DNA of 39,154 nt from Flavobacterium sp. J27. Its GTDB lineage: Bacteria; Bacteroidota; Bacteroidia; Flavobacteriales; Flavobacteriaceae. The notes under the pieces are model-generated. The model was not told the origin of the DNA, did not search any database, and saw only the letters and a program-made list of their open reading frames with translations. The DNA lies in the NCBI RefSeq assembly GCF_004303025.1, contig NZ_PJQW01000008.1, positions 172,658 to 211,811 on the forward strand, in the 5' to 3' direction. Position 1 is the stretch's first letter, and each line of letters starts with the position of its first letter. Both the position numbers and the translations under genes were made by a program. Positions 15,735-24,806 of this stretch are shown piece after piece.

Positions 15735-16625
15735 ATGTATCTAGAGCAAGTTAAAACGTTTAAAACACATCCATTTTTATATTTTATTTTACCAATATTA
15801 TTTACATTACTGATTGGTGTTAATTATATTTTTAGTATGGATGTTGATACTAATGATGTCATTGCTCAAACTATTGATTCAATAGGCGTTAACGCTACTT
15901 TTGTTTTAATGATTATTCCTTTGTCTTTAGGTTTGTTTTTTGTTTGGTTTTGGGTTAAAGTGGTGCAGCAGCAATCTATAACAAGTTTAACAACGTCTCG
16001 TGCTAAAGTTGACTTTAAACGTATTTTCTTTTCTTTTTTTCTTTGGGGAAGTATTACAGCGATTATGACATATGTTGCCTATATAGCACAACCAGAGAAT
16101 TTTGTTTTTAATTTTAAGCTTGAGAAATTTGCTGTTTTTTTTGTTTTGGCCATAATTTTAATCCCTTTACAAACCAGTTTTGAAGAATATTTATTTAGAG
16201 GGAATTTAATGCAAGGTTTAGCATTAGTAACTAAAAACCGACTTATAGCATTACTAATTCCTGCCATATTATTTGGATTAATGCATGTTGCCAATCCTGA
16301 AGTAGGCAAAATTGGGCCTATTATTATGATATATTATATAGGTACTGGATTGTTTTTGGGTATTCTTACCATAATGGATGAAGGTTTGGAATTGGCTTTG
16401 GGTTTTCATGCTGCCAATAATTTGATAGGTGCTTTATTAGTTACTGCTGATTGGACTGCTTTTCAAACCCATTCTATCTTAAAAGATGTTTCCGAACCTA
16501 CTGGTTCTTTTGAAATTATCTTACCTATTTTTGTGATATTTCCCATTTTACTATTTATATTCTCTAAAATCTACAAATGGAATAACTGGAAAGAGAAATT
16601 AACAGGAACGATTGATTTAAATTAA
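15735..16625 (+). CDS. CPBP family intramembrane metalloprotease
   Basis: This 296-aa polytopic membrane protein carries the Abi/CAAX-protease-like (CPBP, Rce1-type) motifs. Motif 1 is SFEEYLFRG (E150, E151, R155), motif 2 is LFGLMHVAN (H184), and a later LGFHAANN matches motif 3. About eight hydrophobic segments are visible. In bacteria these proteins are linked to protein processing, bacteriocin immunity or unknown housekeeping roles. The substrate here is unknown. It precedes menE by 11 bp and almost certainly shares its transcript, an arrangement I associate with Flavobacteriia and not with a bacteriocin locus. Confidence 0.9.
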   Translation: MYLEQVKTFKTHPFLYFILPILFTLLIGVNYIFSMDVDTNDVIAQTIDSIGVNATFVLMIIPLSLGLFFVWFWVKVVQQQSITSLTTSRAKVDFKRIFFSFFLWGSITAIMTYVAYIAQPENFVFNFKLEKFAVFFVLAIILIPLQTSFEEYLFRGNLMQGLALVTKNRLIALLIPAILFGLMHVANPEVGKIGPIIMIYYIGTGLFLGILTIMDEGLELALGFHAANNLIGALLVTADWTAFQTHSILKDVSEPTGSFEIILPIFVIFPILLFIFSKIYKWNNWKEKLTGTIDLN

Positions 16626-16636
16626 TTTTTTGTAGT

Positions 16637-17707
16637 ATGGAACACACTTTAATTTTAGACAATTTGACACATAAAAACGTACATAATCAATTTAAATTAA
16701 ATGGATATCATTTAAATTATGAAGATATGTGTCGTGTAGCGTATAGCTTTATTAAAGAAGGTAATGAATATGAAAAACACATCGGTAGTTTTTTGTTAGA
16801 ATGGTTAGATGATGACTTGTATATTGAGGTAGAAACTTCTGGTACGACAGGTACACCCAAAGTGATTCGATTAGAGAAAAAAGCCATGATACAATCAGCT
16901 CTAGCTACAGGTGATTTTTTTCATTTAGAACCTGGAAATAAGGCCTTATTGTGTTTATCTGCAAAATACATAGCAGGTAAGATGATGTTGGTACGAGCGC
17001 TTATTCTAGGATTGTCTTTAGATATAACTACTGTAGATGGAACTCCTTTAGCATATAATGAAGAGGAATATGATTTTGCAGCGATGGTTCCTTTACAAGT
17101 CGAAAATTCGTTAGGAAAATTAGATAAAATTAAGAAGTTAATTATTGGCGGAGCACCCGTTTCAAAGGGATTAGCAGAAAAACTGAAAAAAGAAAAAGTA
17201 CATGCTTTTGAAACGTATGGAATGACAGAAACCATTACGCATGTGGCAGCTCGAAAAATAGGAGATAAAACATTTAAAACATTGCCTAATATTACTATTA
17301 CAAAAGACGAAAGAGATTGTTTGGTTATTGATGCTCCAAAAATTGTATCTGATACTATTATAACTAATGATATCGTAGAAATTATATCAGATCATGAATT
17401 TATATGGTTAGGACGTTTTGATAGTGTTATTAATAGTGGCGGTGTTAAATTATTCCCAGAACAAATTGAAATTAAATTGCAAGACGTAATGCCACATCGT
17501 TTTTTTATTGCAAGTCAACCCGATGAAAAATTAGGTCAGAAAATAATTTTAATTGTAGAATCTAACCCAAAAGAAATTCCATCAAGTATTTTTGATCTAT
17601 TGGATAAATTTGAGAAGCCAAAAGAAATTATTTTTATCCCTCAATTTGTAGAAACAAAGACAGGAAAACTAAATAGAGTACAAACTTTGGCTAAAATAAA
17701 GGAATAA
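16637..17707 (+). CDS. menE: AMP-binding enzyme, likely o-succinylbenzoate-CoA ligase
   Basis: MenE (EC 6.2.1.26) activates o-succinylbenzoate to its CoA ester in menaquinone synthesis. The 356-aa protein shows the adenylation P-loop VETSGTTGTPKVIRL, then AGKMMLVRALILG, the ETYGMTETITHVAARK motif, the hinge aspartate region LGRFDSVINSGGVKLFPEQIE, and the C-terminal catalytic lysine in TKTGKLNR. It is shorter than typical MenE (about 450-500 aa) because the N-terminal part is reduced, which is the usual form in the Bacteroidota. The identification as MenE and not another small acyl-CoA ligase rests on this size class. Other men genes are not in the window. Confidence 0.85.
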   Translation: MEHTLILDNLTHKNVHNQFKLNGYHLNYEDMCRVAYSFIKEGNEYEKHIGSFLLEWLDDDLYIEVETSGTTGTPKVIRLEKKAMIQSALATGDFFHLEPGNKALLCLSAKYIAGKMMLVRALILGLSLDITTVDGTPLAYNEEEYDFAAMVPLQVENSLGKLDKIKKLIIGGAPVSKGLAEKLKKEKVHAFETYGMTETITHVAARKIGDKTFKTLPNITITKDERDCLVIDAPKIVSDTIITNDIVEIISDHEFIWLGRFDSVINSGGVKLFPEQIEIKLQDVMPHRFFIASQPDEKLGQKIILIVESNPKEIPSSIFDLLDKFEKPKEIIFIPQFVETKTGKLNRVQTLAKIKE

Positions 17708-17716
17708 CTATTCTTA

Positions 17717-19336
17717 TTATAAATTAGTGGTAATAAAAAAGTGATTGGTTAATACTTTAATATCGTTATAATTTTTAATTGATTCACCTGCTTTTTGCCA
17801 TTCATTGGTAGCATTTAAACGTACTTTTTTGTCTCCAATCATAATATCTACTGGCATAGCAAAATTAGGCTCTTCGGTTACCCAACGGTATTGAAATTGT
17901 TTTTTATATCCTTTAATTTCTAATTTAGGAATAGTAGTGTATTTCAAGTATTGATTGAATATAGGCGTTAAATTACGACCTGTTTCTTTGTTAAAGAAGT
18001 CTACTACAGTTTGTGTGTCGATAATTTTCTTTTTGAATGTAGTAGCGTATTTTAATAAAATAGGCCACCATTTGTGGTCATTATCAACTACATGTCTTAA
18101 AGTGTTTAAAAGTAAAGCCCCTTTATAATACATGTCTCCACTACCTTCATTATTTACACCAAACTGACCTATGATTGGCTTGTCATTTTGCACATTTTTA
18201 GATTGACCATTGATGTATTTCATAGCGGCATCATAACCTTTTTGACATTCAATAAAAACGGTTTCGCTATAGGTTGTAAATCCTTCGTGTATCCACATAT
18301 CGGCAATATCTTTACTGGTCACACTATTTCCAAACCACTCATGCCCCGTTTCATGTATAATAATAAAATCAAAATTCATTCCTTCGCCTGTTCCAGACAA
18401 ATCCATACCTAAATACCCTTTTTTGTATTTATTACCATAAGCCACAGCACTTTGATGTTCCATGCCTAAATAAGGTGTCTCTACTAATTTATAACCGTCT
18501 TCCCAAAATGGATATTGTCCAAATTTCTCTTGAAAGCAAGCCATCATCGGTTTTACATCAGCATCGAAATGTGAGATTGCTTTATCTTTGTTTTCACGTA
18601 AAACATAATAATCTAAGTCTAAATTTTCTATTTCGTCATGAATGTGAATATAATCAGCAATATTGACGGTAATGGTGTAATTGTTAATTGGATTTTTTAC
18701 TTCCCAATCCCAGCGAGTATAATCATTTCCAACTGCTTCTTTTTTGATAAAGCGGCCATTCGATACATTCATTAAGCCATTTGGAACGGCTACTTTAATC
18801 GATGCGCCTTTATCTGGTTCATCGGTTTGAGAATCTTTTACAGGATACCATAAACTGGCACCTGTACCCTGTACAGCAACTGCAATAAATGGTTTCCCAT
18901 TACTATCTTTTTTAAATACAAATCCGCCATCCCAAGGTGCATTTTTTGCAATTTTAGGATTTCCGGAATAGTAAAAACGTACTTTTTCAGTGGTATTTTT
19001 TGCTAATTCTTTTGGAAAACTTACAAAAACTGCATCATAATCCCTTTTGTAAGTTAGTGTTTCATTATTCCATACAATAGAATCTACTTTCATATTATCA
19101 AACAAATCCAATTGAATTTTTTTAGTAGGTTCAATCACTGTAAAAGTAACTTCGTTATACCCTACAATACTTTTTTCGTCTGGATTTATTTTAATATTCA
19201 AATCATAGCGTTGCACATCAAAACAATTTCTTTCGAAGCGTAAACCACCATGTAAAGAGTCTCTACGAGTAAAATTTTGGGCTGTAGTATTTTGGTAAAC
19301 CAATATAAATAAGCTTATGATAAGTAGTTTTTTCAT
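17717..19336 (-). CDS. Secreted M1 family metallopeptidase
   Basis: This 539-aa zinc aminopeptidase-like protein has a signal peptide (MKKLLIISLFILVYQNTTAQ) and is probably periplasmic or outer-surface. The M1 N-terminal beta domain (about 35-230) is followed by GMEHQ (291-295), the family's exopeptidase motif in place of GAMEN, then the zinc site HETGH (328-332) and the third ligand E351 in WIHEGFTTYSE. It lacks the long C-terminal ERAP1-like domain and is the short Bacteroidota form. There is no T9SS sorting domain. It lies 41 bp after the pseudouridine synthase gene and may be cotranscribed. It meets menE tail to tail. Confidence 0.92.
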   Translation of the reverse strand: MKKLLIISLFILVYQNTTAQNFTRRDSLHGGLRFERNCFDVQRYDLNIKINPDEKSIVGYNEVTFTVIEPTKKIQLDLFDNMKVDSIVWNNETLTYKRDYDAVFVSFPKELAKNTTEKVRFYYSGNPKIAKNAPWDGGFVFKKDSNGKPFIAVAVQGTGASLWYPVKDSQTDEPDKGASIKVAVPNGLMNVSNGRFIKKEAVGNDYTRWDWEVKNPINNYTITVNIADYIHIHDEIENLDLDYYVLRENKDKAISHFDADVKPMMACFQEKFGQYPFWEDGYKLVETPYLGMEHQSAVAYGNKYKKGYLGMDLSGTGEGMNFDFIIIHETGHEWFGNSVTSKDIADMWIHEGFTTYSETVFIECQKGYDAAMKYINGQSKNVQNDKPIIGQFGVNNEGSGDMYYKGALLLNTLRHVVDNDHKWWPILLKYATTFKKKIIDTQTVVDFFNKETGRNLTPIFNQYLKYTTIPKLEIKGYKKQFQYRWVTEEPNFAMPVDIMIGDKKVRLNATNEWQKAGESIKNYNDIKVLTNHFFITTNL

Positions 19337-19377
19337 TTTTAATATCTTAATATGTCGTATTATGAGTGGTGTTGCTA

Positions 19378-21045
19378 TTAAAACTCTGCTTCTTCAAAAA
19401 TAGTAATATTTTCTTTTAAAACAGGATGCCAAAAGGTTATTTCTTCTGCATGTAAGTGTAATCTATCTGATTTTGAGCCATATAAGTCATCACCAATAAT
19501 AGGACAATTTAATCCTAAACGATGTGAAGCATGCACGCGCAATTGATGTGTACGTCCTGAGATAGGGAAGAAATGCACGCGTGTTTTTCTTTCTTTTCGT
19601 TCTATTACTTTGTATTTTGTTTGTGCGGGTTTACCATATTCATAACACACTAACTGATTAGGTCTGTTGTCTAAATCTACCCGTAAAGGTAAATCAATAG
19701 AACCCTCATCTTCTGCTACAATGCCATCTAAAAGTGCTACATATCTTTTTTGAACGGTACGTTTGATAAACTGAGATTGTAATTCTTTATAAATAATTTC
19801 CGATTTAGCAATTAAGAGTAAACCAGAAGTAGACATGTCTAAACGATGTACAATTAAAGGTCCACTAGCTTCAGGATATAAAATTTTCACTCTTTGGTAC
19901 ACCGAATCTTTTATATTTTTCCCTGGAACTGAAAGGAACTCGGCGGGTTTATTTATTACGGCTAGATATTCATCTTCATAAACAATTGAAATATCTTTTC
20001 CATCAGCAGGATTGTTTAAAAAAGGATTGTCATCCATAACAATACCTTCAAGCATATGTTCCAAAATAGGTTCGCATTTGCTTCTGCAAGCAGGATAAAA
20101 CTGTTGGTGTTTTCGAACTTCCGATTTTGGAGATTGACCCCACCAGAATTCGGCCATAGCAATAGGAGTTAAATTATTTTCAAAAGCATATTGTAATAAT
20201 TTTGGAGCAGCACATTCACCCGCACCAGCAGGAGGATTATTATCGAATATTTCACCAATACTTTTTAGTTTTTTGTTTTGATTTAGAAAGGCATATTGAT
20301 TAAATAATTGCTGCTGTAATTCACCTGATTTTTGCTTACGAAGTTCTTTCAATTTAGCAATTTTATCCGAAAAAACTGCCATTTCCTTTTCTACATCTTC
20401 TAATTGATAATTCCAGTATTTGGTCATTTTTTTGAGTAGAATACTTTCTTTTTTACTTTCTTCGGAAAGTTCTTGTTCTAGCTTTTCAATTTCAGTTGGA
20501 GTAGCATTTGTAGAGAAATTTTGTCTCTTTATATCTCTAGCAATTTTTAATTCCTTGATTCGTTCTTTTTGATTTTGAAGGTCCTCAGTTGCTTTTTTTT
20601 GGGTCGTAGCCCAATGTTCCTTAGCAGAAAGATAGTTATTGTCCTTCTTTAAAATTTCAATTTCTCTATTGATAGCATTTAAAACTTCTTCTTCTTTTTT
20701 AAAAAAACCATCTTGTTCTAGCATGTCAAAAACAGGAGGAACAAAAAAATTAAGATGATTATTTTCTGCAAGTTTCCCAGAAAAAGCCCACAAATAGCCT
20801 AAATTTCCTGCTTTATCTTGACAGACTAAAACACCAAACATTTTTCCAATGACTAAGCCCGTTTGTCTTTCTTGTAATCCAAAATTATGTTCAAAATCGG
20901 TTTGAGTAGTTAAGTATTCTTGTAGTTCTTTCGCTGCTAGAATACTCAATTCATGCGGTTCATAATAAAAAGGGAAAGTGAATTTTGCTGGTAAGGCTAT
21001 ACCAGAAATATTGGTTTTGAAAAGTTGGAATTTATTAAATGTCAT
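19378..21045 (-). CDS. RluA-family pseudouridine synthase with long N-terminal extension
   Basis: This 555-aa enzyme isomerises uridine in structured RNA. The C-terminal catalytic domain (about 350-555) shows VIHRLDMSTSGLLLIAKS with catalytic D403, then RYVALLDG and GRTHQLRVHASHRLGLNCPI. About 340 residues precede it: a globular start, a long charged coiled coil (about 115-250), and a segment with C278 and a CxxxC pair (C320, C324) next to FWWGQSP. This long version is a known subclass of RluA-like enzymes. The target (tRNA U32 or 23S rRNA are the usual RluA sites) cannot be assigned. It lies downstream of the carboxylase gene with a REP-like palindrome between them. Confidence 0.9.
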   Translation of the reverse strand: MTFNKFQLFKTNISGIALPAKFTFPFYYEPHELSILAAKELQEYLTTQTDFEHNFGLQERQTGLVIGKMFGVLVCQDKAGNLGYLWAFSGKLAENNHLNFFVPPVFDMLEQDGFFKKEEEVLNAINREIEILKKDNNYLSAKEHWATTQKKATEDLQNQKERIKELKIARDIKRQNFSTNATPTEIEKLEQELSEESKKESILLKKMTKYWNYQLEDVEKEMAVFSDKIAKLKELRKQKSGELQQQLFNQYAFLNQNKKLKSIGEIFDNNPPAGAGECAAPKLLQYAFENNLTPIAMAEFWWGQSPKSEVRKHQQFYPACRSKCEPILEHMLEGIVMDDNPFLNNPADGKDISIVYEDEYLAVINKPAEFLSVPGKNIKDSVYQRVKILYPEASGPLIVHRLDMSTSGLLLIAKSEIIYKELQSQFIKRTVQKRYVALLDGIVAEDEGSIDLPLRVDLDNRPNQLVCYEYGKPAQTKYKVIERKERKTRVHFFPISGRTHQLRVHASHRLGLNCPIIGDDLYGSKSDRLHLHAEEITFWHPVLKENITIFEEAEF

Positions 21046-21055
21046 ATATTTAAGT

Positions 21056-21115
21056 TGTCATGCTGAACTTGTTTCAGCATCTAAAAAAAGACCCCGAATC
21101 AAGTTCGGGATGACA
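21056..21115. repeat. REP-like 60-bp palindromic element
   Basis: Two 27-bp arms in inverted orientation, 21056-21082 and 21089-21115, match at about 20 of 27 positions and are separated by six A residues. Each arm is itself a hairpin: TGCTGAAC-TTGT-TTCAGCA in the left arm, and CCCCGAATC-AAG-TTCGGG in the right. Both arms begin from outside with TGTCAT. The element fills the gap between the carboxylase and pseudouridine synthase genes. Words of this type (CATCCCGAACTTGATTCGGG) are, from memory, dispersed in many bacterial genomes. Confidence 0.75.
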
Positions 21116-21125
21116 AAATTATAAT

Positions 21126-22769
21126 TTACACCTGAATTACCCCTAAATTAAATGGTTTTTCTATAGGAGCGTGATTGGCAGCTTCAATTCCCATAGAAAT
21201 CCAAGTGCGTGTCTCAAGTGGATCTATAATAGCATCGGTCCATAAGCGTGCGGCTGCATAATAAGGTGATACTTGAGCATCATAACGCGCTTTTATTTTA
21301 TTAAACAATTCTTGTTCGACTTTTTCATCTACTATTTTACCTTGTTTTTTAAGGGAAGCTGCTTCAATTTGCATTAAAACTTTGGCAGCTTGAGCACCAC
21401 CCATTACTGCTAATTCGGCACTTGGCCATGCAAAAATTAAGCGAGGATCATAGGCTTTTCCGCACATCGCATAATTACCAGCACCATACGAATTACCAAC
21501 GACCACTGTAAATTTGGGTACCACTGAATTCGAAACCGCATTTACCATTTTGGCACCATCTTTAATAATGCCACCATGTTCACTTTTACTTCCAACCATA
21601 AAACCTGTTACATCTTGTAAAAAAACTAAAGGTATTTTCTTTTGGTTGCAATTGGCAATAAAACGTGTGGCTTTATCCGCAGAATCGGAATAGATAACCC
21701 CACCAAATTGCATTTCACTTGGTTTTGTTTTTGCACCTGTTGTTTTTACTATTTTACGTTGGTTAGCCACAATTCCTACAGCCCAGCCGTCGATACGAGC
21801 ATAACCAGTTATGATGGTTTGACCATATCCTGCTTTGTATTCATCAAACTCAGAATTATCTACTAAACGATGGATAATTTCCATCATATCGTATTGTTCG
21901 TTACGTGCTTTTGGTAAAATACCATATATTTCCTTAGGATCAAGAGCTGGTTTTTCAGGTTTTACCCGATTGTAACCTGCTTTTTCAAAATCTCCCATTT
22001 TGCCTACAACACTTTTAATTCTATCCAAAGCGGCAGCGTCGTCTTTGGCTTTAAAATCGGTTACTCCTGAAATTTCACAGTGTGTAGTGGCTCCGCCTAA
22101 AGTTTCATTATCAATGCTTTCTCCAATAGCCGCTTTTACGAGATAACTTCCCGCAAGGAAAATACTACCCGTTTTATCTACAATTAAAGCTTCATCACTC
22201 ATAATAGGTAAATAAGCACCACCAGCAACACAACTTCCCATTACAGCAGCGATTTGGGTAATTCCCATACTACTCATAATGGCGTTGTTACGAAAAATAC
22301 GACCGAAGTGTTCTTTATCAGGAAAGATTTCGTCTTGCATGGGTAAATATACACCAGCAGAATCTACTAAATAAATGATTGGAAGTCTATTTTCAATTGC
22401 AATTTCTTGCGCTCTTAAATTCTTTTTACCCGTAATAGGAAACCATGCACCCGCTTTAACGGTAGCGTCGTTTGCCACTACGATACATTGTTTTCCTTGG
22501 ATATATCCTATTTTTACTATCACACCACCAGAAGGACAACCACCGTGTTCTTCATACATACCGTCACCTACAAAAGCACCTATTTCTATGCTTTTTGCTT
22601 TTTCATCTAATAAATAATCAATACGTTCACGAGCGGTCATTTTACCTTCTTCATGTAATTTATCGATACGTTTTTGGCCACCGCCTAATTTTACTTTGGC
22701 AAAGCGTTGTTTTAAATCAGAAAGGAGTAATTTATTGTGATCTTCGTTTTTATTGAATTGTAAATCCAT
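21126..22769 (-). CDS. Acyl-CoA carboxylase beta (carboxyltransferase) subunit
   Basis: This 547-aa biotin-dependent carboxyltransferase is of the methylcrotonyl-CoA/propionyl-CoA carboxylase beta type. The two crotonase-like halves are evident: KMTARERIDYLLDE, EHGGCPSGGVIVKIGY and DSAGVYLPMQDEIFPD in the N half; FLQDVTGFMVGSKSEHGGII, VVGNSYGAGNYAMCGKAYDP and WPSAELAVMGGAQAAKVL in the C half. It transfers carboxyl from carboxybiotin to an acyl-CoA. The acyl specificity is not decided here. The EHGGCPSGGV and YLPMQDEIFPD wording is closest to the methylcrotonyl type, relevant to leucine breakdown. No biotin carboxylase or carrier subunit gene is adjacent. The start at 22769 is followed by a 531-bp gap. 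Confidence 0.92.
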   Translation of the reverse strand: MDLQFNKNEDHNKLLLSDLKQRFAKVKLGGGQKRIDKLHEEGKMTARERIDYLLDEKAKSIEIGAFVGDGMYEEHGGCPSGGVIVKIGYIQGKQCIVVANDATVKAGAWFPITGKKNLRAQEIAIENRLPIIYLVDSAGVYLPMQDEIFPDKEHFGRIFRNNAIMSSMGITQIAAVMGSCVAGGAYLPIMSDEALIVDKTGSIFLAGSYLVKAAIGESIDNETLGGATTHCEISGVTDFKAKDDAAALDRIKSVVGKMGDFEKAGYNRVKPEKPALDPKEIYGILPKARNEQYDMMEIIHRLVDNSEFDEYKAGYGQTIITGYARIDGWAVGIVANQRKIVKTTGAKTKPSEMQFGGVIYSDSADKATRFIANCNQKKIPLVFLQDVTGFMVGSKSEHGGIIKDGAKMVNAVSNSVVPKFTVVVGNSYGAGNYAMCGKAYDPRLIFAWPSAELAVMGGAQAAKVLMQIEAASLKKQGKIVDEKVEQELFNKIKARYDAQVSPYYAAARLWTDAIIDPLETRTWISMGIEAANHAPIEKPFNLGVIQV

Positions 22770-23300
22770 GGGTGATTAGTTGTTGTTTTTTATTGGTTCG
22801 CTAAAGTACGAAAAGAAAAGGAAAAAGGAAATAGTGATTCGTATTTGGTAATTAGTGAATAGCTGATTTTTTTGATTTATCAAATGTTGTATTTCTTCTA
22901 TTTTAAAGCTTTAGTAATTTAAATTATGATTTCAGTTTCATTAATAAATCATTTTGAGTTTATTGTATTTTAATTTCTTCTAAAAATACTCGTTTGAATA
23001 TTACTGTTTGGAGTGTATTTTAAAATAGAAACACCATCTCTATGAATAGCTTTTGCTAATAGAAATTTTTAATGTTATTTTTAGATAGAAAATCACTTGA
23101 TAGTTACCTGTCTGTATTACTATCTATTCTATCTTATTGCTTAACAACGATATAAATATCCTGTAAATATATGGATGCTACGAAAATTTCTTTTTTGATA
23201 TTTTACGGTAATAAAAAATAAAGTAATTAAGATTAAAAAGCAGTGAATGTTTGTTTAGATTTGTTTTCTTGAATAAGTTAGTTTAAAATAAAAATGAGAA
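22770..23300. other. 531-bp intergenic stretch without a gene
   Basis: This AT-rich region between divergent genes has no convincing open frame; the longest ATG-led stretches are short and low in complexity. On the minus strand TACTTTAG about 40 bp upstream of the carboxylase ATG is one base from the -7 consensus. Near 22830-22865 there is a decayed low-complexity run (GATTCGTATTTGGTAATTAG, then TGAATAGC). No RNA gene is visible, although a small unrecognised RNA cannot be excluded. Confidence 0.5.
23256..23263 (+). promoter_or_regulatory. Candidate -7 box for the lipoprotein gene
   Basis: TAGATTTG fits TAnnTTTG and lies 37 bp before the ATG. No -33 TTTG is found at the usual distance. Confidence 0.3.
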
Positions 23301-23924
23301 ATGAAAAACAAGATAAAAGGAGCTCTTTTAGCTCTGGTATTAATTATATTTAATTCTTGTGCTGTATCTAATATAAAGTTGTATACTGAAACAAAAGTGG
23401 TTGCTGTAAATGTTAAATTAACAAATGGGAGTTGGTTAGTTGATGATCCTATGGTTCAGAATCTTAATAAATCATTTATATCAACTACGTTAGTTCATTA
23501 TAAAAAAGAATTAAGGAAAAATGTAAACGGATTAAAAACTATGGAAGATTTTGATAATATGACAACCTTAAATTCGATTCTAAAAGAGGATGTAAGCGTG
23601 TTGTCATTTTACAAAAAACAGACAAATTGTGATTATTTAATTCAAACAGAACTAAATTTGGTAAAGAATGAATTACCAAGATTTCAATTGTTTCCTAATA
23701 ATGAGTTGCACAATTATTTAAAAGCGACTATTACGGTTTATGATTTAAATACAAAAAATATTGTTTTTCAAAGAGAATATGAAAGTATAGATCAGGTTGA
23801 AACTACTAAAAATATAGCTTTTGCTACAAAACTGGATAATTTTATTGATGAGAGTATAAAACAAATGATACAAGATTTTAGGTCTAAATATCATTGGAAA
23901 TATGTAGACAGTTCTTACAATTAG
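23301..23924 (+). CDS. Predicted lipoprotein of unknown function
   Basis: This 207-aa protein starts with a lipoprotein signal peptide: basic start, hydrophobic core and a lipobox ending IIFNSC, with the acylated cysteine at C20. The mature part is mixed alpha/beta with no family I recognise. Visible features are VVAVNVKLTNGSWLVDD, a polar middle, and a C-terminal helix (NFIDESIKQMIQDFRSKYH). A position after the lipobox of AVSNIK gives no acidic retention signal, so outer-membrane location is possible. It is a single gene preceded by the 531-bp gap and convergent with a small exported-protein gene. Confidence 0.75.
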   Translation: MKNKIKGALLALVLIIFNSCAVSNIKLYTETKVVAVNVKLTNGSWLVDDPMVQNLNKSFISTTLVHYKKELRKNVNGLKTMEDFDNMTTLNSILKEDVSVLSFYKKQTNCDYLIQTELNLVKNELPRFQLFPNNELHNYLKATITVYDLNTKNIVFQREYESIDQVETTKNIAFATKLDNFIDESIKQMIQDFRSKYHWKYVDSSYN

Positions 23925-23988
23925 AAGAACCGTGTCCTTTTTCAAAAATAAGTGATTCTAATGAAAAGATGACAAGATTAAGAAATAA

Positions 23989-24024
23989 AAAAACACCTTA
24001 TCGTTTTAAGAGTAAAGTGCTTTT
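23989..24024 (-). terminator. Intrinsic terminator of the small exported-protein gene
   Basis: Read on the minus strand, AAAAGCACTTTA and TAAGGTGTTTTT pair over 12 bp including two G-U pairs, with a 12-nt loop and a following T-run. On the plus strand two mismatches appear, so it is probably one-directional. It lies 18 bp past the stop of the leftward gene. Confidence 0.65.
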
Positions 24025-24042
24025 GAATAGTATAAAGTAATT

Positions 24043-24453
24043 TTAAATTTTACTATTATGTTGTCTTTCGTAGAATAAAGCCAAGTTTTCAGCATTAATG
24101 TTGCCTTTATAATCTACTACATTGTTCATAAAAAGTAATTGAATGATTTCTTTAAAATTTTTATTAATCAGCAAGCTAGACTTAATCGATACCTCGTTTT
24201 TTGGAAAAACCAATCTTACATAATCATCATCTAAATAAGAAATAGTATTGTTGTTGTTAATTTCAATGTAAATGATTTCTGTTGTAGTGTCTAATTTGAA
24301 AAGAGAAATTTCGCTACCCATTTTTCTTTTGTCATAATTGAAGACATTTTGTTTGTCGACAAGTACCTTTCCTTTTTTAAAGTCAACATCCTGAGAATAA
24401 ACAGTTAGACTTAGTAATAATGTGGTTAACAGTAGAATGTAATGTTTTGTCAT
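24043..24453 (-). CDS. Small exported protein of unknown function
   Basis: This 136-aa protein has a clear Sec signal peptide (MTKHYILLLTTLLLSLTVYS, cleavage near SQD). The mature 115 residues are polar and mixed, with a beta-rich first half (TEIIYIEINNNNTISYLDDD) and a helical C-terminal part (NAENLALFYERQH). No domain is recognised. It has its own -7-like box (TAATTTTG on the minus strand, 24488-24495) 34 bp upstream and a terminator downstream, so it is a single-gene unit. The open frame, signal peptide and flanking signals together support a real gene. Confidence 0.75.
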   Translation of the reverse strand: MTKHYILLLTTLLLSLTVYSQDVDFKKGKVLVDKQNVFNYDKRKMGSEISLFKLDTTTEIIYIEINNNNTISYLDDDYVRLVFPKNEVSIKSSLLINKNFKEIIQLLFMNNVVDYKGNINAENLALFYERQHNSKI

Positions 24454-24806
24454 CGAGTTTTTTTGTTAAAATCTTTGTTTTGGAGCGCAAAATTAATTCT
24501 TTTCAGTCAAATAGGAGCTATGGAAAACAATTGATTTTAAAAGGAATAAAAAGAAATAATATTGTGTTAATAAGAATTTTTTAGAGATAGGAATTGTTGG
24601 TTTGTAAAAGTAATAACAATGTCTGTTTTTTGTTGAGAAAATAAGGTTGTTTTGGTTAAAATATTGGTAATCTAAAAAAAATGATTGTTCTTGTTTTTTG
24701 ATAAAATGAAATTTTAATAACATGTTAGCATTAGATTTTAAAGTATATTTGAAGTGAATAGGTTTCAAATTATAAACGGAGAAAATTAGTAGAAAATTAG
24801 ACCATT
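24454..24806. other. 353-bp intergenic stretch
   Basis: This region separates divergent genes and appears non-coding. A leftward open frame at 24493-24768 would give a 91-aa protein that is almost all Phe, Tyr, Lys, Asn and Leu, typical of translated AT-rich noise. TATATTTG at 24744-24751 on the plus strand fits the -7 consensus 55 bp before the GNAT gene. Confidence 0.5.

Noticed and set aside
15735..16625. CPBP protease as a bacteriocin-immunity or abortive-infection gene
   Set aside because: It is tightly linked to menE and lies among housekeeping genes, with no peptide, transporter or toxin gene nearby.
22375..22756. Rightward open frames of 80-94 codons inside the carboxylase gene
   Set aside because: They are antisense to a well-supported enzyme and show no family pattern.
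24493..24768. Leftward open frame for a 91-aa protein
   Set aside because: Composition is nearly all Phe, Tyr, Lys, Asn and Leu without a domain or signal peptide, it overlaps the candidate promoters of both neighbours, and it looks like translated AT-rich spacer.
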